Assembly (NCBI GenBank): GCA_028292405.1
Contig: JAQGMJ010000067.1
Location: forward strand, 1 to 64,000
Direction of reading: 5' to 3'
Origin: Betaproteobacteria bacterium
Lineage (GTDB): Bacteria; Pseudomonadota; Gammaproteobacteria; Burkholderiales; JAEUOS01
DNA: 64,000 bases
Position 1 is the first letter of the stretch. Every line of letters begins with the position of its first letter. The notes beneath the pieces are model-generated. The model was given only the letters and a program-made list of their open reading frames with translations, did no database searches and was not told the origin of the DNA. Below, one piece after another: positions 1-8,501 of the stretch. The translations under genes and the position numbers were made by a program.

Positions 1-827
1 TGACCGAGCATGGCCAGCAGGTGCTGTTGGCCAAGGGCGGCGAGGGCGGCTGGGGCAATATCCATTTCAAGACATCGACCAACCGGGCGCCGCGGCAAAA
101 GTCCGAGGGCAAGGAAGGCGAGCGGCGCGAACTGCGGCTGGAGCTGAAAGTGCTGGCAGACGTCGGCCTGCTGGGCATGCCGAATGCCGGCAAGTCCACC
201 TTCATCCGCTCGGTATCGAACGCGCGCCCGAAGGTGGCGGACTATCCCTTCACCACCCTGCACCCGAACCTCGGCATGGTGCGCGCCACCGACACCATTG
301 ACTTCGTGATCGCCGACGTCCCCGGGCTGATCGAGGGCGCGGCCGATGGCGCGGGCCTGGGTGTGCAGTTCCTCAAGCATTTGCAGCGCACCCGCCTGCT
401 GCTGCACCTGGTGGACATCGCGCCCTTCGATGAAGCCATCGATCCGGTGAAGGAAGCCAAGGCGATTGTCGGCGAGCTGAAAAAATACGACGCCGAGCTT
501 TACGCCAAGCCGCGCTGGCTGGTGCTCAACAAGCTCGACCTGATTCCGGACGAAGCTGAACGCAAGAAACGCGTAGCCGACGTGGTGCGCCGCCTGCGCT
601 TCAAGGGTCCGGTGTATTCGATCTCGGCGATGAAGGGCGACGGCACCCGCGAACTGTGCCGCGAGATCGGCGAGTATCTCGAGACGTTCAAGCTGGCCGA
701 AGAGGCCGAGGCGGACGAGAAGGAAGCGTCCAAGGCCCAGGAGACCAAGGTACGCGCAGCGAAGGTTCCCCTGACGAATGCACAGCGCGCGAAGGCCCAT
801 CAGGAAAAGGAAGACAAGAAGTCATGA
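1..827 (+). CDS. obgE: GTPase Obg (5'-truncated by window edge)
   Basis: This is the C-terminal two thirds of the Obg/CgtA GTPase, a ribosome-associated GTPase needed for large-subunit maturation and stress control. The reading frame is already open at base 3, so the start lies outside the window. Visible parts are the end of the glycine-rich Obg fold (KGGEGGWGN), then the G domain with G1 (GMPNAGKS), G3 (DVPGLIEGA), G4 (NKLD) and G5 (SAMKG). A charged Lys/Glu-rich C-terminal tail, usual for proteobacterial Obg, follows. The stop overlaps the start of proB in an ATGA, which suggests translational coupling. obgE-proB, downstream of rplU-rpmA, is a common betaproteobacterial order; the ribosomal genes would lie just outside. 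Confidence 0.97.
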   Translation, partial: TEHGQQVLLAKGGEGGWGNIHFKTSTNRAPRQKSEGKEGERRELRLELKVLADVGLLGMPNAGKSTFIRSVSNARPKVADYPFTTLHPNLGMVRATDTIDFVIADVPGLIEGAADGAGLGVQFLKHLQRTRLLLHLVDIAPFDEAIDPVKEAKAIVGELKKYDAELYAKPRWLVLNKLDLIPDEAERKKRVADVVRRLRFKGPVYSISAMKGDGTRELCREIGEYLETFKLAEEAEADEKEASKAQETKVRAAKVPLTNAQRAKAHQEKEDKKS

Positions 828-1945
828 GCTCGGTCGTCGCCGGCGCCAAACGCCTGGTGGTGAAGGTCGGCTCCTCGCTGGTCACCAACGACGGCAAGGG
901 GCTGGACACCCAGGCCATCGCCCTGTGGGCGCGGCAGATCGCCGCCCTGCGCACGCAAGGCAAGGAAGTGGTGCTGGTTTCCAGCGGCGCGATCGCCGAG
1001 GGCATGCAGCGCCTGAAGTGGTCCAAGCGCCCGAAAGCGATTCCCGAATTGCAGGCAGCCGCCGCGGTGGGCCAGATGGGCCTGGCGCAGGTGTACGAAA
1101 GCTGCTTTCGCGTGCACAACATCGAGACCGCGCAGGTGCTGCTGACGCACGACGACCTGGCCGACCGCAAACGCTACCTGAATGCCCGCTCCACCCTCAC
1201 CACCCTGCTGCACCTCGGCGTGGTGCCGGTGATCAACGAAAACGACACCGTGGTCACCGACGAAATCAAGTTCGGCGACAACGACACCCTGGGCTCGCTG
1301 GTGGCCAACCTGATCGAAGCCGACGCGCTGATCATCCTCACCGACCAGCAGGGCCTGTTCACCGCCGACCCGCGCAAGGACCCTGCCGCGACGCTCGTGC
1401 GCAACGGCCGTGCCGGCGACGAAAGCCTGGAGCAGATGGCCGGCAGTACCGGCGGCGGCCTGGGCAAGGGCGGCATGCTGACCAAGATACTCGCCGCCAA
1501 GCGCGCGGCAAAAAGCGGCGCGCATACGGTGATCGCTTCCGGCCGCGAGCCGGACGTGCTGTTGCGGCTTGCGGGCGGCTGGGAGGTCGGCACCGAACTG
1601 AAGGCCGACACGCCGCGCATCAACGCACGCAAGGCCTGGCTGTCGGACCACCTGCAGGTGCGCGGCTCGCTCACGCTGGATGCCGGCGCCACCCGCGCCC
1701 TGGTGCAGGACGGCAAGAGCCTGCTGCCCATTGGTGTGGCGCAAGTCTCCGGTGAATTCGAGCGCGGCGAAGTGGTGGCGATCCGCGCGCCCGAGGGCCG
1801 CGAGATCGCGCGCGGCCTGGTGAACTACTCCTCCACCGAGGCGCGCCTGATCATGCGCCACCCTTCCAGCGAAATTGAAGGCATTCTCGGCTTCGTCATC
1901 GAGGCCGAACTCGTGCACCGCGACAACATGGTGGTGCAGGGCTAG
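824..1945 (+). CDS. proB: Glutamate 5-kinase
   Basis: Glutamate 5-kinase phosphorylates the gamma-carboxyl of L-glutamate with ATP, the first and feedback-inhibited step of proline synthesis, in the cytosol. The protein has 373 residues, normal for the two-domain form. An amino-acid kinase domain begins [14 protein letters not shown] and carries the [15 protein letters not shown] and FGDNDTLGS motifs. A C-terminal PUA domain follows (about residues 275-355, containing [15 protein letters not shown]). The ATG at 824 overlaps the obgE stop. Frames reading in from further upstream lie inside obgE and add nothing resembling the family, so 824 is the start. Confidence 0.97.
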   Translation: MSSVVAGAKRLVVKVGSSLVTNDGKGLDTQAIALWARQIAALRTQGKEVVLVSSGAIAEGMQRLKWSKRPKAIPELQAAAAVGQMGLAQVYESCFRVHNIETAQVLLTHDDLADRKRYLNARSTLTTLLHLGVVPVINENDTVVTDEIKFGDNDTLGSLVANLIEADALIILTDQQGLFTADPRKDPAATLVRNGRAGDESLEQMAGSTGGGLGKGGMLTKILAAKRAAKSGAHTVIASGREPDVLLRLAGGWEVGTELKADTPRINARKAWLSDHLQVRGSLTLDAGATRALVQDGKSLLPIGVAQVSGEFERGEVVAIRAPEGREIARGLVNYSSTEARLIMRHPSSEIEGILGFVIEAELVHRDNMVVQG

Positions 1946-1990
1946 CCTTCGCGCCATACGCGCGCGCCGCGCTCGCGGCTCGTCATGGCC

Positions 1991-2962
1991 TCAATCGAGG
2001 TGGATGTTCTTCGCCTTGATCAGCACGCCCCACTTCGCGGTTTCCTGGCGGATCATCTCGCTCATTTCCGCCGGCGTGTTGGCCACCGGAATGTAGGAAA
2101 GCTCGAGCAGGCGCTTGTTGAAGGCCGGCTCGCGGATCACCTTGGCGAACTCAGCGTTGAGGCGCTCGACCATTTCCTTCGAGGCGCCGCCGGGCAGCCA
2201 GATCGCCTGCCAGCCGCTGACCTCATACCCCGGCAGGGTCTCGCCCACCGTCGGCACATTGGGCAGCGCCGGCAGGCGCTTCGATGAAGCCACCGCGATC
2301 GCCTTCAGGCGCCCGTCCTTGACGAAGGGTACGGCCGAGCCGTTCGGCTCCAGCGCCAGTTGAATCTGCCCGGCCATCAGGTCGGTGGTGGCGCGCCCCT
2401 TGTAGGGCACATGCAGCAGGTCGATGCCCGCCTGCTGCGCCAGCAGCTCGCCGGCGAGATGGGTGGCGGTGCCGGCGCCGATCGAGCCGTAAGCCACTTT
2501 GCCCGGATTGGCCTTGGCGTAGGCGATCAACTCGGCCACGGTATTAAAGGGGGCCTTGTTGTTCGCCAGCCAGACGTAGGGGCCGTAGGCCAGCACGATC
2601 ACCGGCGTCAAATCCTTATTCGGATCGTAGGGCAGCTTGGCGTAAAGATGCGGCAGCGTGGTGACCAGTTGGTTGAAGCCGAACATGATGGTGTAGCCGT
2701 CGGGCGCCGACTTCGCCACCTTGTCGGTACCGACGATGCCGGCCGCGCCGGTGATGTTGTCGACCACGAAGGGCTGGCCGAGATTGTCGGAGAGCTTTTG
2801 CGCGTACAGGCGCGCCATCACGTCGGGCGCGCCGCCGGGGGCGCTGGGGACGATGACGCGCACCGGGCGATTCGGCCAGGCGGACTGGGCCGGCGCCTGG
2901 CCGGCCGCAGTGACAATCAAAAGAAGGCAAAGGCTGCGCAGCACGCGCGATATCGATGTCAC
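1991..2962 (-). CDS. Bug-family (TctC) tripartite tricarboxylate receptor, periplasmic
   Basis: A periplasmic solute-binding protein of the Bug/TctC family, which usually delivers organic anions to a TctAB membrane pair. The protein has 323 residues. The GTG at 2962 is chosen as start because AAGGAG lies seven bases before it and because it gives a clean signal peptide (residues 1 to about 26, ending PAQS). Family landmarks are PVRVIVPSAPGG near the mature N-terminus, VVDNITGAAG, and the Asp in KSAPDGYT. No TctA or TctB genes lie nearby, so this is an orphan receptor, as is frequent in betaproteobacteria. It is divergent from an amidohydrolase across 226 bp, which may hint at a shared substrate. 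The ligand is unknown. Confidence 0.9.
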   Translation of the reverse strand: MTSISRVLRSLCLLLIVTAAGQAPAQSAWPNRPVRVIVPSAPGGAPDVMARLYAQKLSDNLGQPFVVDNITGAAGIVGTDKVAKSAPDGYTIMFGFNQLVTTLPHLYAKLPYDPNKDLTPVIVLAYGPYVWLANNKAPFNTVAELIAYAKANPGKVAYGSIGAGTATHLAGELLAQQAGIDLLHVPYKGRATTDLMAGQIQLALEPNGSAVPFVKDGRLKAIAVASSKRLPALPNVPTVGETLPGYEVSGWQAIWLPGGASKEMVERLNAEFAKVIREPAFNKRLLELSYIPVANTPAEMSEMIRQETAKWGVLIKAKNIHLD

Positions 2963-3188
2963 GGGGTGTCTCCTTGTTGCATGCCGCAACGGCCCGGCAG
3001 GCCGGCGGCGCCCGCGCATTGTCGGCGCTGCGCACGGGCAGGGTCAATCCGGCGCGCACGCTTAGGGCGCATAAGAAAGCGCGATGCGTCGCATTGCAGC
3101 CAAGGCCCCGCACCCGCCCGGGCAGCGCGGTAGTATGCGAAGCAGAATCGGCGCCGCATCAGGCTGGCGCGCACAATCGGAGACAGAC

Positions 3189-4451
3189 ATGCGACTCTTG
3201 CTGCAGGGCGGCCAGGTATGGACAGCCGGCGAACGCGCGCCGTTTCGCGCGGACGTTCTGGTGGAAGACCAGCGCATCGCCGCGATATGGCGCGACAGCA
3301 AGGGAACGGCGGCCGACGCACACACCGACGCGCACACCGACACGCAGACCCGTGACTGCACCGGCTGCACCCTGATCCCCGGCCTGGTCGACGGCCACAG
3401 CCATCTCTCCTTCGCCGAGCCGGCCAACTTCGCCGACCACGGCAACATCCCGCCTGAAGAGCATGTACTGATCACCATGCGCCACGCGCGCATCGTGCTC
3501 GAAGCGGGCTTCACCAGCGTGCTGTCGGCAGGCGCCGCCAAGCCGCGCCTGGATGTGGTGATCCGCAACGCCATCAACGCCGGCCATATCCCCGGCCCGC
3601 GCATGCTCGCCGCCAGCCCCGAGCTGACCAACACCGGCAACCTCGGCGACGAACGCATGATGCACATCTACCGCGAGTCGGTGGGCATGATCGTCGACGG
3701 CGAGCTGGAGATGCTCAAGACCTGCCGCCTGCTGATCCGCGAAGGGGTGGACACGCTCAAGCTCAACGTATCCGGCAACCACACGGTGAAGGGTTCGCGG
3801 CAGGACCAGACCATCATGACCGACATCGAGCTGGGCACGGCGGCGCGCACCGCGCATGCCCACGGCAAGCGCCTGGCGGTACACACGCGCGCGGCCGATT
3901 CGATACTGCTGGCGCTCAAGCACCAGGCCGACATTTTGTATCACCTCGAATTCGCCGACGCGCGCTCGCTCGACGCGCTGGAACAACAGAAGGAGCGCAT
4001 TTTCGTCGCCCCTGCCTTCGGCCTGCTGCACAACACCATCTTCGAGGCCGAGGCCTGGGGCATCACCCGCGCCAAGGCGGAAGCCGCCGGCATGATGCAG
4101 CAGTTCGAAGGGGTGCTGGCGGTGTACCCGGAACTCAAGCGCCGCGGCGTGCGCGTGCTGGTGGGCGGCGACTACGGCTTTCCCTGGACGCCGCACGGCA
4201 CCAACGCGCGCGACCTCGAGCACTTCGTCAAGTTCTTCGGCTATAGCCCGGTGGAGGCCCTTACCGCCGCCACCAAAACCGGCGCGGCGGCGATGCTGCT
4301 GGCCGGGCAGACCGGTGAAATCCGCGAGGGTTTTCTCGCCGATATTGTTGCCGTCGAAGGCGACCCGACCAAGGACGTGCGCCTGTTGCAGGACAAAAAG
4401 AAGCTGAAGATGGTGATGAAGGACGGACGCATCCATGTGCCCGCCGCCTGA
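3189..4451 (+). CDS. Amidohydrolase-family metal-dependent hydrolase
   Basis: A 420-residue member of the amidohydrolase superfamily, in the imidazolonepropionase / prolidase-like group. The HxH metal motif is at residues 70-72 (DGHSHL), in the usual place after a small N-terminal beta domain. Further candidate ligands are the Lys in TLKLNVSGN, His in LAVHTRAAD, His in ILYHLEFAD and Asp in VGGDYGFPWTPHG. The C-terminal TGEIREGFLADIVAVEGDP returns to the beta domain. The ATG at 3189 follows GGAG with suitable spacing; an earlier in-frame start would add a basic, unmatched leader. A His/Thr/Asp-rich stretch (residues 45-55, AHTDAHTDTQT) is an unusual insertion in the N-terminal beta domain. No signal peptide, so cytosolic. 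The substrate cannot be told from the sequence. Confidence 0.88.
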   Translation: MRLLLQGGQVWTAGERAPFRADVLVEDQRIAAIWRDSKGTAADAHTDAHTDTQTRDCTGCTLIPGLVDGHSHLSFAEPANFADHGNIPPEEHVLITMRHARIVLEAGFTSVLSAGAAKPRLDVVIRNAINAGHIPGPRMLAASPELTNTGNLGDERMMHIYRESVGMIVDGELEMLKTCRLLIREGVDTLKLNVSGNHTVKGSRQDQTIMTDIELGTAARTAHAHGKRLAVHTRAADSILLALKHQADILYHLEFADARSLDALEQQKERIFVAPAFGLLHNTIFEAEAWGITRAKAEAAGMMQQFEGVLAVYPELKRRGVRVLVGGDYGFPWTPHGTNARDLEHFVKFFGYSPVEALTAATKTGAAAMLLAGQTGEIREGFLADIVAVEGDPTKDVRLLQDKKKLKMVMKDGRIHVPAA

Positions 4452-4518
4452 TGCGAACTTGAAACCGGCGTCACTCCACGGCGCGCCTCCGACATGCGCG
4501 CCGCAATGCTGAGCCGCG

Positions 4519-5055
4519 CTAGAACAGCGCGCCCTGCCCCGCCGGCGTACCCGGCCTGGCGCCTTCGAGTTCGAGCAGCTTGAGCTTGGTGTCCGGCCCG
4601 CCGGGCGCGGAGTAGCCGCCCAGCTTGCCGTCGCTGCCGACGATCCGGTGGCAGGGGATGACAACGGGAACCGCACTGCGCGCCAGTGCCTGCCCTACCT
4701 CGCGCGCCGCGTTGGGCATCCCCAGCCCGCCGGCCATCTCGCCATAGCTCACCGTCCGGCCCCAGGCGATTGCGCGCGCGGCGGCGTACACCTGGCGGCA
4801 CAGCGGGTCTGCCTGGCTCAGATCGACCACCACTTCGCCGAATTCGACCGCCTCGCCGCGCATGTACGTCTGCAGCCGGAGGATCAGTTGCGCCATCGCC
4901 GGCGGCGGGGTGTGCGCCGTCGCGGCGGTGCGGCGCGTCAGCCGGCGCTGCGTGTCACCGGCATCCACGCCCGGCAACTGCATGCAAACTACCCCTAACT
5001 CGCTCCAACCCAGGCCGCAGGTGCCGAGCGCCGTCTCGAATAATGAATAATGCAT
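4519..5055 (-). CDS. ogt: Methylated-DNA--protein-cysteine methyltransferase
   Basis: A suicide DNA-repair protein that takes the alkyl group from O6-alkylguanine or O4-alkylthymine onto its own cysteine. It has 178 residues. The active-site PCHR motif is at 134-137 (Cys135), inside VVIPCHRIVGSDGKLGGYS. The helix-turn-helix minor-groove binding region with Arg finger (MPNAAREVGQAL) precedes it. The N-terminal part is the usual ribonuclease-H-like domain. No Ada-type zinc or AraC domain is present, so Ogt rather than Ada. It is divergent from the CGNR regulator over a 95-bp AT-rich gap, convergent with the amidohydrolase, and transcribed alone. Confidence 0.95.
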   Translation of the reverse strand: MHYSLFETALGTCGLGWSELGVVCMQLPGVDAGDTQRRLTRRTAATAHTPPPAMAQLILRLQTYMRGEAVEFGEVVVDLSQADPLCRQVYAAARAIAWGRTVSYGEMAGGLGMPNAAREVGQALARSAVPVVIPCHRIVGSDGKLGGYSAPGGPDTKLKLLELEGARPGTPAGQGALF

Positions 5056-5120
5056 GGTGTTTTATATAACTACAAAACCGGTTAGCAAGTTACATTATAC
5101 GCCACGCCTATTTCGATCGC

Positions 5121-5142
5121 TCTAACCCTTTAAATAGTTAGA
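5121..5142. promoter_or_regulatory. Inverted repeat upstream of the CGNR gene (possible operator)
   Basis: TCTAAC, ten bases, then GTTAGA: a 6-bp dyad ending eight bases before the ATG of the CGNR protein, in an AT-rich divergent gap shared with ogt. A second GTTAG occurs at about 5081. The position fits an autoregulatory site, but this is inferred from symmetry and place only. Confidence 0.3.
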
Positions 5143-5150
5143 ATAATTCC

Positions 5151-5768
5151 ATGCCTGCCGTTGTTGATACCCTGATCTCCGCGCCCCGGGAAGACCTTTG
5201 CCTGGCCTTTGCCAATACCCTGGCTTGGCGCGGCAGTCCGGTTGCCGCGGAATCGCTGCACGATTGCGCCGCCCTGCTGCAGTGGTGCGCCGCCAAACTG
5301 GGCTATGCCGGAACGCCGCTGCGCGCGCTGGACGACTGGGCGCATGCGCAGCCGCAGGAAGCGCTGCATCTGTTTGATCTCGCCATTGCCATGCGCGAAG
5401 CGCTGTACCGGATTTTTCGCGCGGTGGCCAGTGGTACTCCGGTGGCCGCGCCGGATCTGGCCGCGCTCAACTATGCGCTGGCCGAAGCGCCGCGGCGCGG
5501 CGAACTCGTGCCCGCCGCGCAGGGTTACGTCTGGCGCAGCGCGGCCTTGCGGCCCACCGTGCCTTCCCTGCTGGCGCCGGTGCTATGGTCAGCCGCCGAC
5601 CTGATGACCCGTGTGGCGCCGCAGCGGGTGCGGCTATGCGCCAACCCCAAATGCCTGTGGCTGTTCGTCGATGCCAGCAAGGGCGGCACGCGGCGCTGGT
5701 GCGAGATGAATTCCTGCGGCAATCGCGCCAAGGCGCAGCGCCACTATCAGAAGAACAAGAAAACCTGA
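5151..5768 (+). CDS. ABATE / CGNR zinc-finger protein, putative stress-response regulator
   Basis: A 205-residue protein with the two-part layout of ABATE-CGNR proteins. An N-terminal domain (about 10-150) begins EDLCLAFANTLAWRG. The C-terminal CGNR zinc finger follows (about 160-195), with ligand cysteines in LCANPKCLWLFVD and WCEMNSCGNRAKAQRHY. The basic C-terminus (HYQKNKKT) fits DNA binding. The family is predicted to act as stress-responsive transcription factors; no member's target can be assigned here. Divergent from ogt, with a small inverted repeat just before the start. The pairing with an alkylation-repair gene makes a DNA-damage link possible but unproven. Confidence 0.88.
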   Translation: MPAVVDTLISAPREDLCLAFANTLAWRGSPVAAESLHDCAALLQWCAAKLGYAGTPLRALDDWAHAQPQEALHLFDLAIAMREALYRIFRAVASGTPVAAPDLAALNYALAEAPRRGELVPAAQGYVWRSAALRPTVPSLLAPVLWSAADLMTRVAPQRVRLCANPKCLWLFVDASKGGTRRWCEMNSCGNRAKAQRHYQKNKKT

Positions 5769-5783
5769 GAAAAAAATATTGAT

Positions 5784-5804
5784 CAAGGGGGCGACGCCCC
5801 CTTG
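5784..5804. terminator. GC hairpin between convergent genes
   Basis: A perfect 9-bp stem (CAAGGGGGC / GCCCCCTTG) with a 3-base loop lies 15 bp after the CGNR stop and about 100 bp after the end of the oppositely oriented Lgt-like gene. There is no U-tract, so it is either a weak bidirectional terminator or a REP-like palindrome. A related 9-3-9 hairpin occurs at 14397-14417. Confidence 0.45.
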
Positions 5805-5901
5805 CTAACCCCCGATTGCAGAGAGCGGCAGGCCCAGCCCTCCGCGGTTCTCGGAACCTATTCAGCGTTTCCCTGGAACGAAGACGAGCCGGAGGCGGAC
5901 G

Positions 5902-6720
5902 TCAGGCCAGCCCTTGCATCAGGCGCCGGGTCAGCCGGAACCAGGCCGGCAGCATGAAAAAAAACGCCAGCAGGCAGACCCATTGCTCCGCCGTCATCAG
6001 CCGAAAGTAGATCCAGGCGCGGGGATGCATCATCTCGGTCAGAAAGGGCGGACCAAACGGCGTGCGGAAATAATCCGCCAGCAAGCGCACGCCGCAATAG
6101 GCAGCAAGAAACAGCAGGGCCCGTTCGCCGGGCCGGAACAGGTTTGCCTGCAGGCTGCCGTAGGCCCAGGCGGCGCAGAGCAGGAACGCGGCCTCATAAA
6201 GCATCACCGGCTGGCGCGGGATGCCGTCACCGAAGTCCAGGCCCCAGGGCATGGCGGTGGCAACGCCGAAGCCGGGTTCACTCAAGGCCCAGAATACCGA
6301 GCCGCAATCGAGGATCGCCAGCGCAAGCGCGGTCGGCACTACCAGCATGTCCAGGTCGAAGAAGACGGCGGTGCCGGGCGACGAGCCCGGTGTGGCTCCC
6401 GTCGATTGCGCCGCAGGCTGTCCACTCCAGCGCAACGCCAGCACGGCGCCGAGCACGGCCCCGGGCGCGGAACCGGCCCCGGCCAGCGCCAGCAAGGACT
6501 GGGTATCGCCGATCAGGGCATTCAAGCCAACGGCGGGATAGTTGAAGGCATAGACAAGCTTCGCGCCGGCCAGCATGCCCAGCAGCATCGCCGCGCCCGG
6601 CCGGCGCGCCGCCGCCGGCGTCGGCCGCCAGTTTTCCCCGAGGCGGCGCAAAAACACCGCCAGCGCCAGCGCCCAGAACAGGAATTTGAACAAGAGCACG
6701 GGCACGGCAGGCACTATCAT
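5902..6720 (-). CDS. Lgt-like (prolipoprotein diacylglyceryl transferase family) membrane protein, divergent
   Basis: A 272-residue polytopic membrane protein with about seven hydrophobic segments. The middle region (PWGLDFGDGIPRQPVMLYEA, about residues 165-190) matches the Lgt pattern of PWG followed by PRHPSQLYEA. The later Arg-containing GVRLLADYFRTP also fits Lgt. Two canonical features are missing: the H-G-G-L-x-G motif of the first periplasmic region, and the G-R-x-G-N-F/E segment, here CGSVFWALSEPG. It is therefore a family member but may not carry out lipoprotein acylation; a normal lgt should be elsewhere in the genome. Single gene, divergent from a small secreted protein. Confidence 0.7.
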   Translation of the reverse strand: MIVPAVPVLLFKFLFWALALAVFLRRLGENWRPTPAAARRPGAAMLLGMLAGAKLVYAFNYPAVGLNALIGDTQSLLALAGAGSAPGAVLGAVLALRWSGQPAAQSTGATPGSSPGTAVFFDLDMLVVPTALALAILDCGSVFWALSEPGFGVATAMPWGLDFGDGIPRQPVMLYEAAFLLCAAWAYGSLQANLFRPGERALLFLAAYCGVRLLADYFRTPFGPPFLTEMMHPRAWIYFRLMTAEQWVCLLAFFFMLPAWFRLTRRLMQGLA

Positions 6721-6821
6721 GAAAGAATTGTATTCGATAGCTTGGGGCGCGCCCGCTTTTCAAGCCGGCGATTTCCTGCCGCTCCATCCCCCCTCTGGCC
6801 GTCCACTTGCGCACCGCACCG

Positions 6822-7253
6822 ATGCCACGCCTAAAATCACTCTTCCATGCCACCTGCCTCGGTCTGGCCCTGAACGCCCCGGCGCTGCAGGCACAGGCAC
6901 CGGGCGCGATGCCCGCATTGCGGGCGGGCCAATGGCAGATCCGCAGCGGCACGGTCGGCCAGCCGACGGCCGCCTATGGCCTGTGTTTCAAAACCGGCGG
7001 GGCGGAAGACCTCAAGCTGCTGTTGCCGCAGGTCAGCGGCAATTCCGCCTGTCCAGCACCCGAAATGCGCAGCGAGGGTGCCGAATTGCAATGGAATTTG
7101 AGTTGCCCCGAGGCGGGCCTGTCGATCAGCGCGCGCTACAGCCTGCGCGCGGAGCACGTCGAAGGCACCGTGCAGATAGTGTCCGGCAAGCCGCCACGGC
7201 AGCGCACCGACCGCATCAGCGCCGACTATGCCGGTCCTTGCCCGCCGCCCTGA
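6822..7253 (+). CDS. DUF3617-like secreted protein
   Basis: A 143-residue protein with an N-terminal signal peptide (about 1-25, ending LQAQA). The mature part opens with LRAGQWQIRSGTVG and has a Cys-containing segment (AYGLCFKTGG), Cys-x-Ala-Pro, a central Trp-Asn-Leu-Ser-Cys, and a terminal Cys. This arrangement resembles DUF3617, a family of small periplasmic proteins of unknown function. The four mature cysteines suggest disulfides. The ATG at 6822 is preferred over a TTG at 6807. It is convergent with the CNP1-like gene, 22 bp apart. Confidence 0.65.
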   Translation: MPRLKSLFHATCLGLALNAPALQAQAPGAMPALRAGQWQIRSGTVGQPTAAYGLCFKTGGAEDLKLLLPQVSGNSACPAPEMRSEGAELQWNLSCPEAGLSISARYSLRAEHVEGTVQIVSGKPPRQRTDRISADYAGPCPPP

Positions 7254-7275
7254 GAAAGCGCGACGCCACAACGCA

Positions 7276-7803
7276 TCACTCGCTGGGGGTCGAGTAGTCC
7301 GACACGCGGCCGCCGCGCTTGATGTCCCGGATCACCTCGCGCTTGCCCTGAACAGCGTCGCCCTGGCAGAACACGTCCTTCCAGAGTTCGAAATAGTAGC
7401 GGTTGTTGCGCGCATCGCGGACCGGCAACCAGTCGCTGGAGTGCGCGGGCGACCAACTGCCGTCGCGTTTGCCGTAGGCCAATACGCGGCGCTGGCCAAG
7501 GCAACTGAGGCTCTCGAAGGTGACGTTTTCGGCGCCGCCGGCGCTGCGCACCACCAGGGTATAGCTGGCGACACCGTTGGCCAGCACCAAGCTGGCGCTG
7601 TCGATGTATATCTCGTTGCTGGTCCAGTCGGTGGGAAAGCGCAGCAGGTTTGCCTTGTTCGGCGCGGCGGGAAAAGGCAGGTCCGCGTCCGGCTTCACGT
7701 CCTCGTCATAGCGCGGCACCGGGAGATTCTGGGCCAGTACGGCGGCGTGACAGCACAGTGCGAACGAACAGGCGAGGAGGCGCGAAAGGGATTGCAAACG
7801 CAT
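7276..7803 (-). CDS. CNP1-like family secreted protein
   Basis: A 175-residue protein with a signal peptide (1 to about 25, ending VLAQ). Its mature sequence matches the CNP1-like family of betaproteobacteria: conserved LLRFPTDWTSNEIYIDS, YTLVVRSAGG, FESLSCLGQRRVLAYG and the terminal YFELWKDVFC. Two conserved cysteines (in SLSC and VFC) may pair. Function unknown; expected in the periplasm. It lies upstream of no obvious partner and is separated from DUF3501 by 92 bp, so it is probably its own unit. Confidence 0.78.
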   Translation of the reverse strand: MRLQSLSRLLACSFALCCHAAVLAQNLPVPRYDEDVKPDADLPFPAAPNKANLLRFPTDWTSNEIYIDSASLVLANGVASYTLVVRSAGGAENVTFESLSCLGQRRVLAYGKRDGSWSPAHSSDWLPVRDARNNRYYFELWKDVFCQGDAVQGKREVIRDIKRGGRVSDYSTPSE

Positions 7804-7895
7804 GATGAGGGACTCGAAGCAATTGGGACGCAGGCGGGCATTCTACGCCCCTGCCCCCGCCTGCCGCGCCGCGCGCGCGGCCACGGCTGCGGACT

Positions 7896-8480
7896 TCAGG
7901 CCAGGTCCTTTACCAGGGAGGCCAGGGTTTCCGGCGCCAGCTGGTTTACCTGCGCCAGGTACTCAGGATGGTCGCAGCCGATTTTCATTTGCGCGCCGCT
8001 TTTCAGGGCCGCCTGCATCGGCGCACTCAGCTCGAAGCGCAGGAAATGCACCGCCGAGGTCTTCTCGTCGTTGCTGCGCTCCAGGTCTTCATCGGCAATC
8101 GCAAACGCCCGCGCCTGGCCTTCGACCTCGACGAACATGTGGTCTTCGATGTTGCGCAGCCTGGCCAGTGCCCGCGCGCGCTCCTCGGCGGTGGCGTATT
8201 CGATCATCATCGTCGCCTTGAAGTTGGAGCCGTCGGGAATCAGCGGGTTGTAGGCGTCGAGCTCGTCCTGGATACCCTCTTCTTCGAAGGTCTTTTCCAC
8301 GCGCAGCATTTCCTGCACCTGGTAGCGCATGGTCAGCTCGTCCTCGAAAATCAAAGTGACGTGCTCACCGACGTGGACCACGCGGTTTTTCTTGTGCTCC
8401 AGCACCTCGGCGCGGAATTGATTGCGCTTCCTGGAGTAAGCCTCCAGGGTCATCAGGCTTTCACGGGTGATTGCAGGCAT
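7896..8480 (-). CDS. DUF3501 family protein
   Basis: A 194-residue cytosolic protein matching DUF3501 (YRKRNQFRAEVLEHKKNRVV, then GEHVTLIFEDELTMRYQVQEMLR, and PLIPDGSNFKATMMIEY). The function is unknown. It sits 21 bp downstream of the iron-sulfur CCG protein and on the same strand as rubrerythrin; these three families recur together in betaproteobacteria, which suggests one redox or peroxide-handling task. SD-like TGGAG lies nine bases before the ATG. No metal-binding cysteine cluster is visible (one Cys, in MKIGCDHPEY), so it is more likely an accessory or structural subunit than an electron carrier. Confidence 0.85.
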   Translation of the reverse strand: MPAITRESLMTLEAYSRKRNQFRAEVLEHKKNRVVHVGEHVTLIFEDELTMRYQVQEMLRVEKTFEEEGIQDELDAYNPLIPDGSNFKATMMIEYATAEERARALARLRNIEDHMFVEVEGQARAFAIADEDLERSNDEKTSAVHFLRFELSAPMQAALKSGAQMKIGCDHPEYLAQVNQLAPETLASLVKDLA

Positions 8481-8501
8481 GCTTGCTCCAGAAACGATTC
8501 T

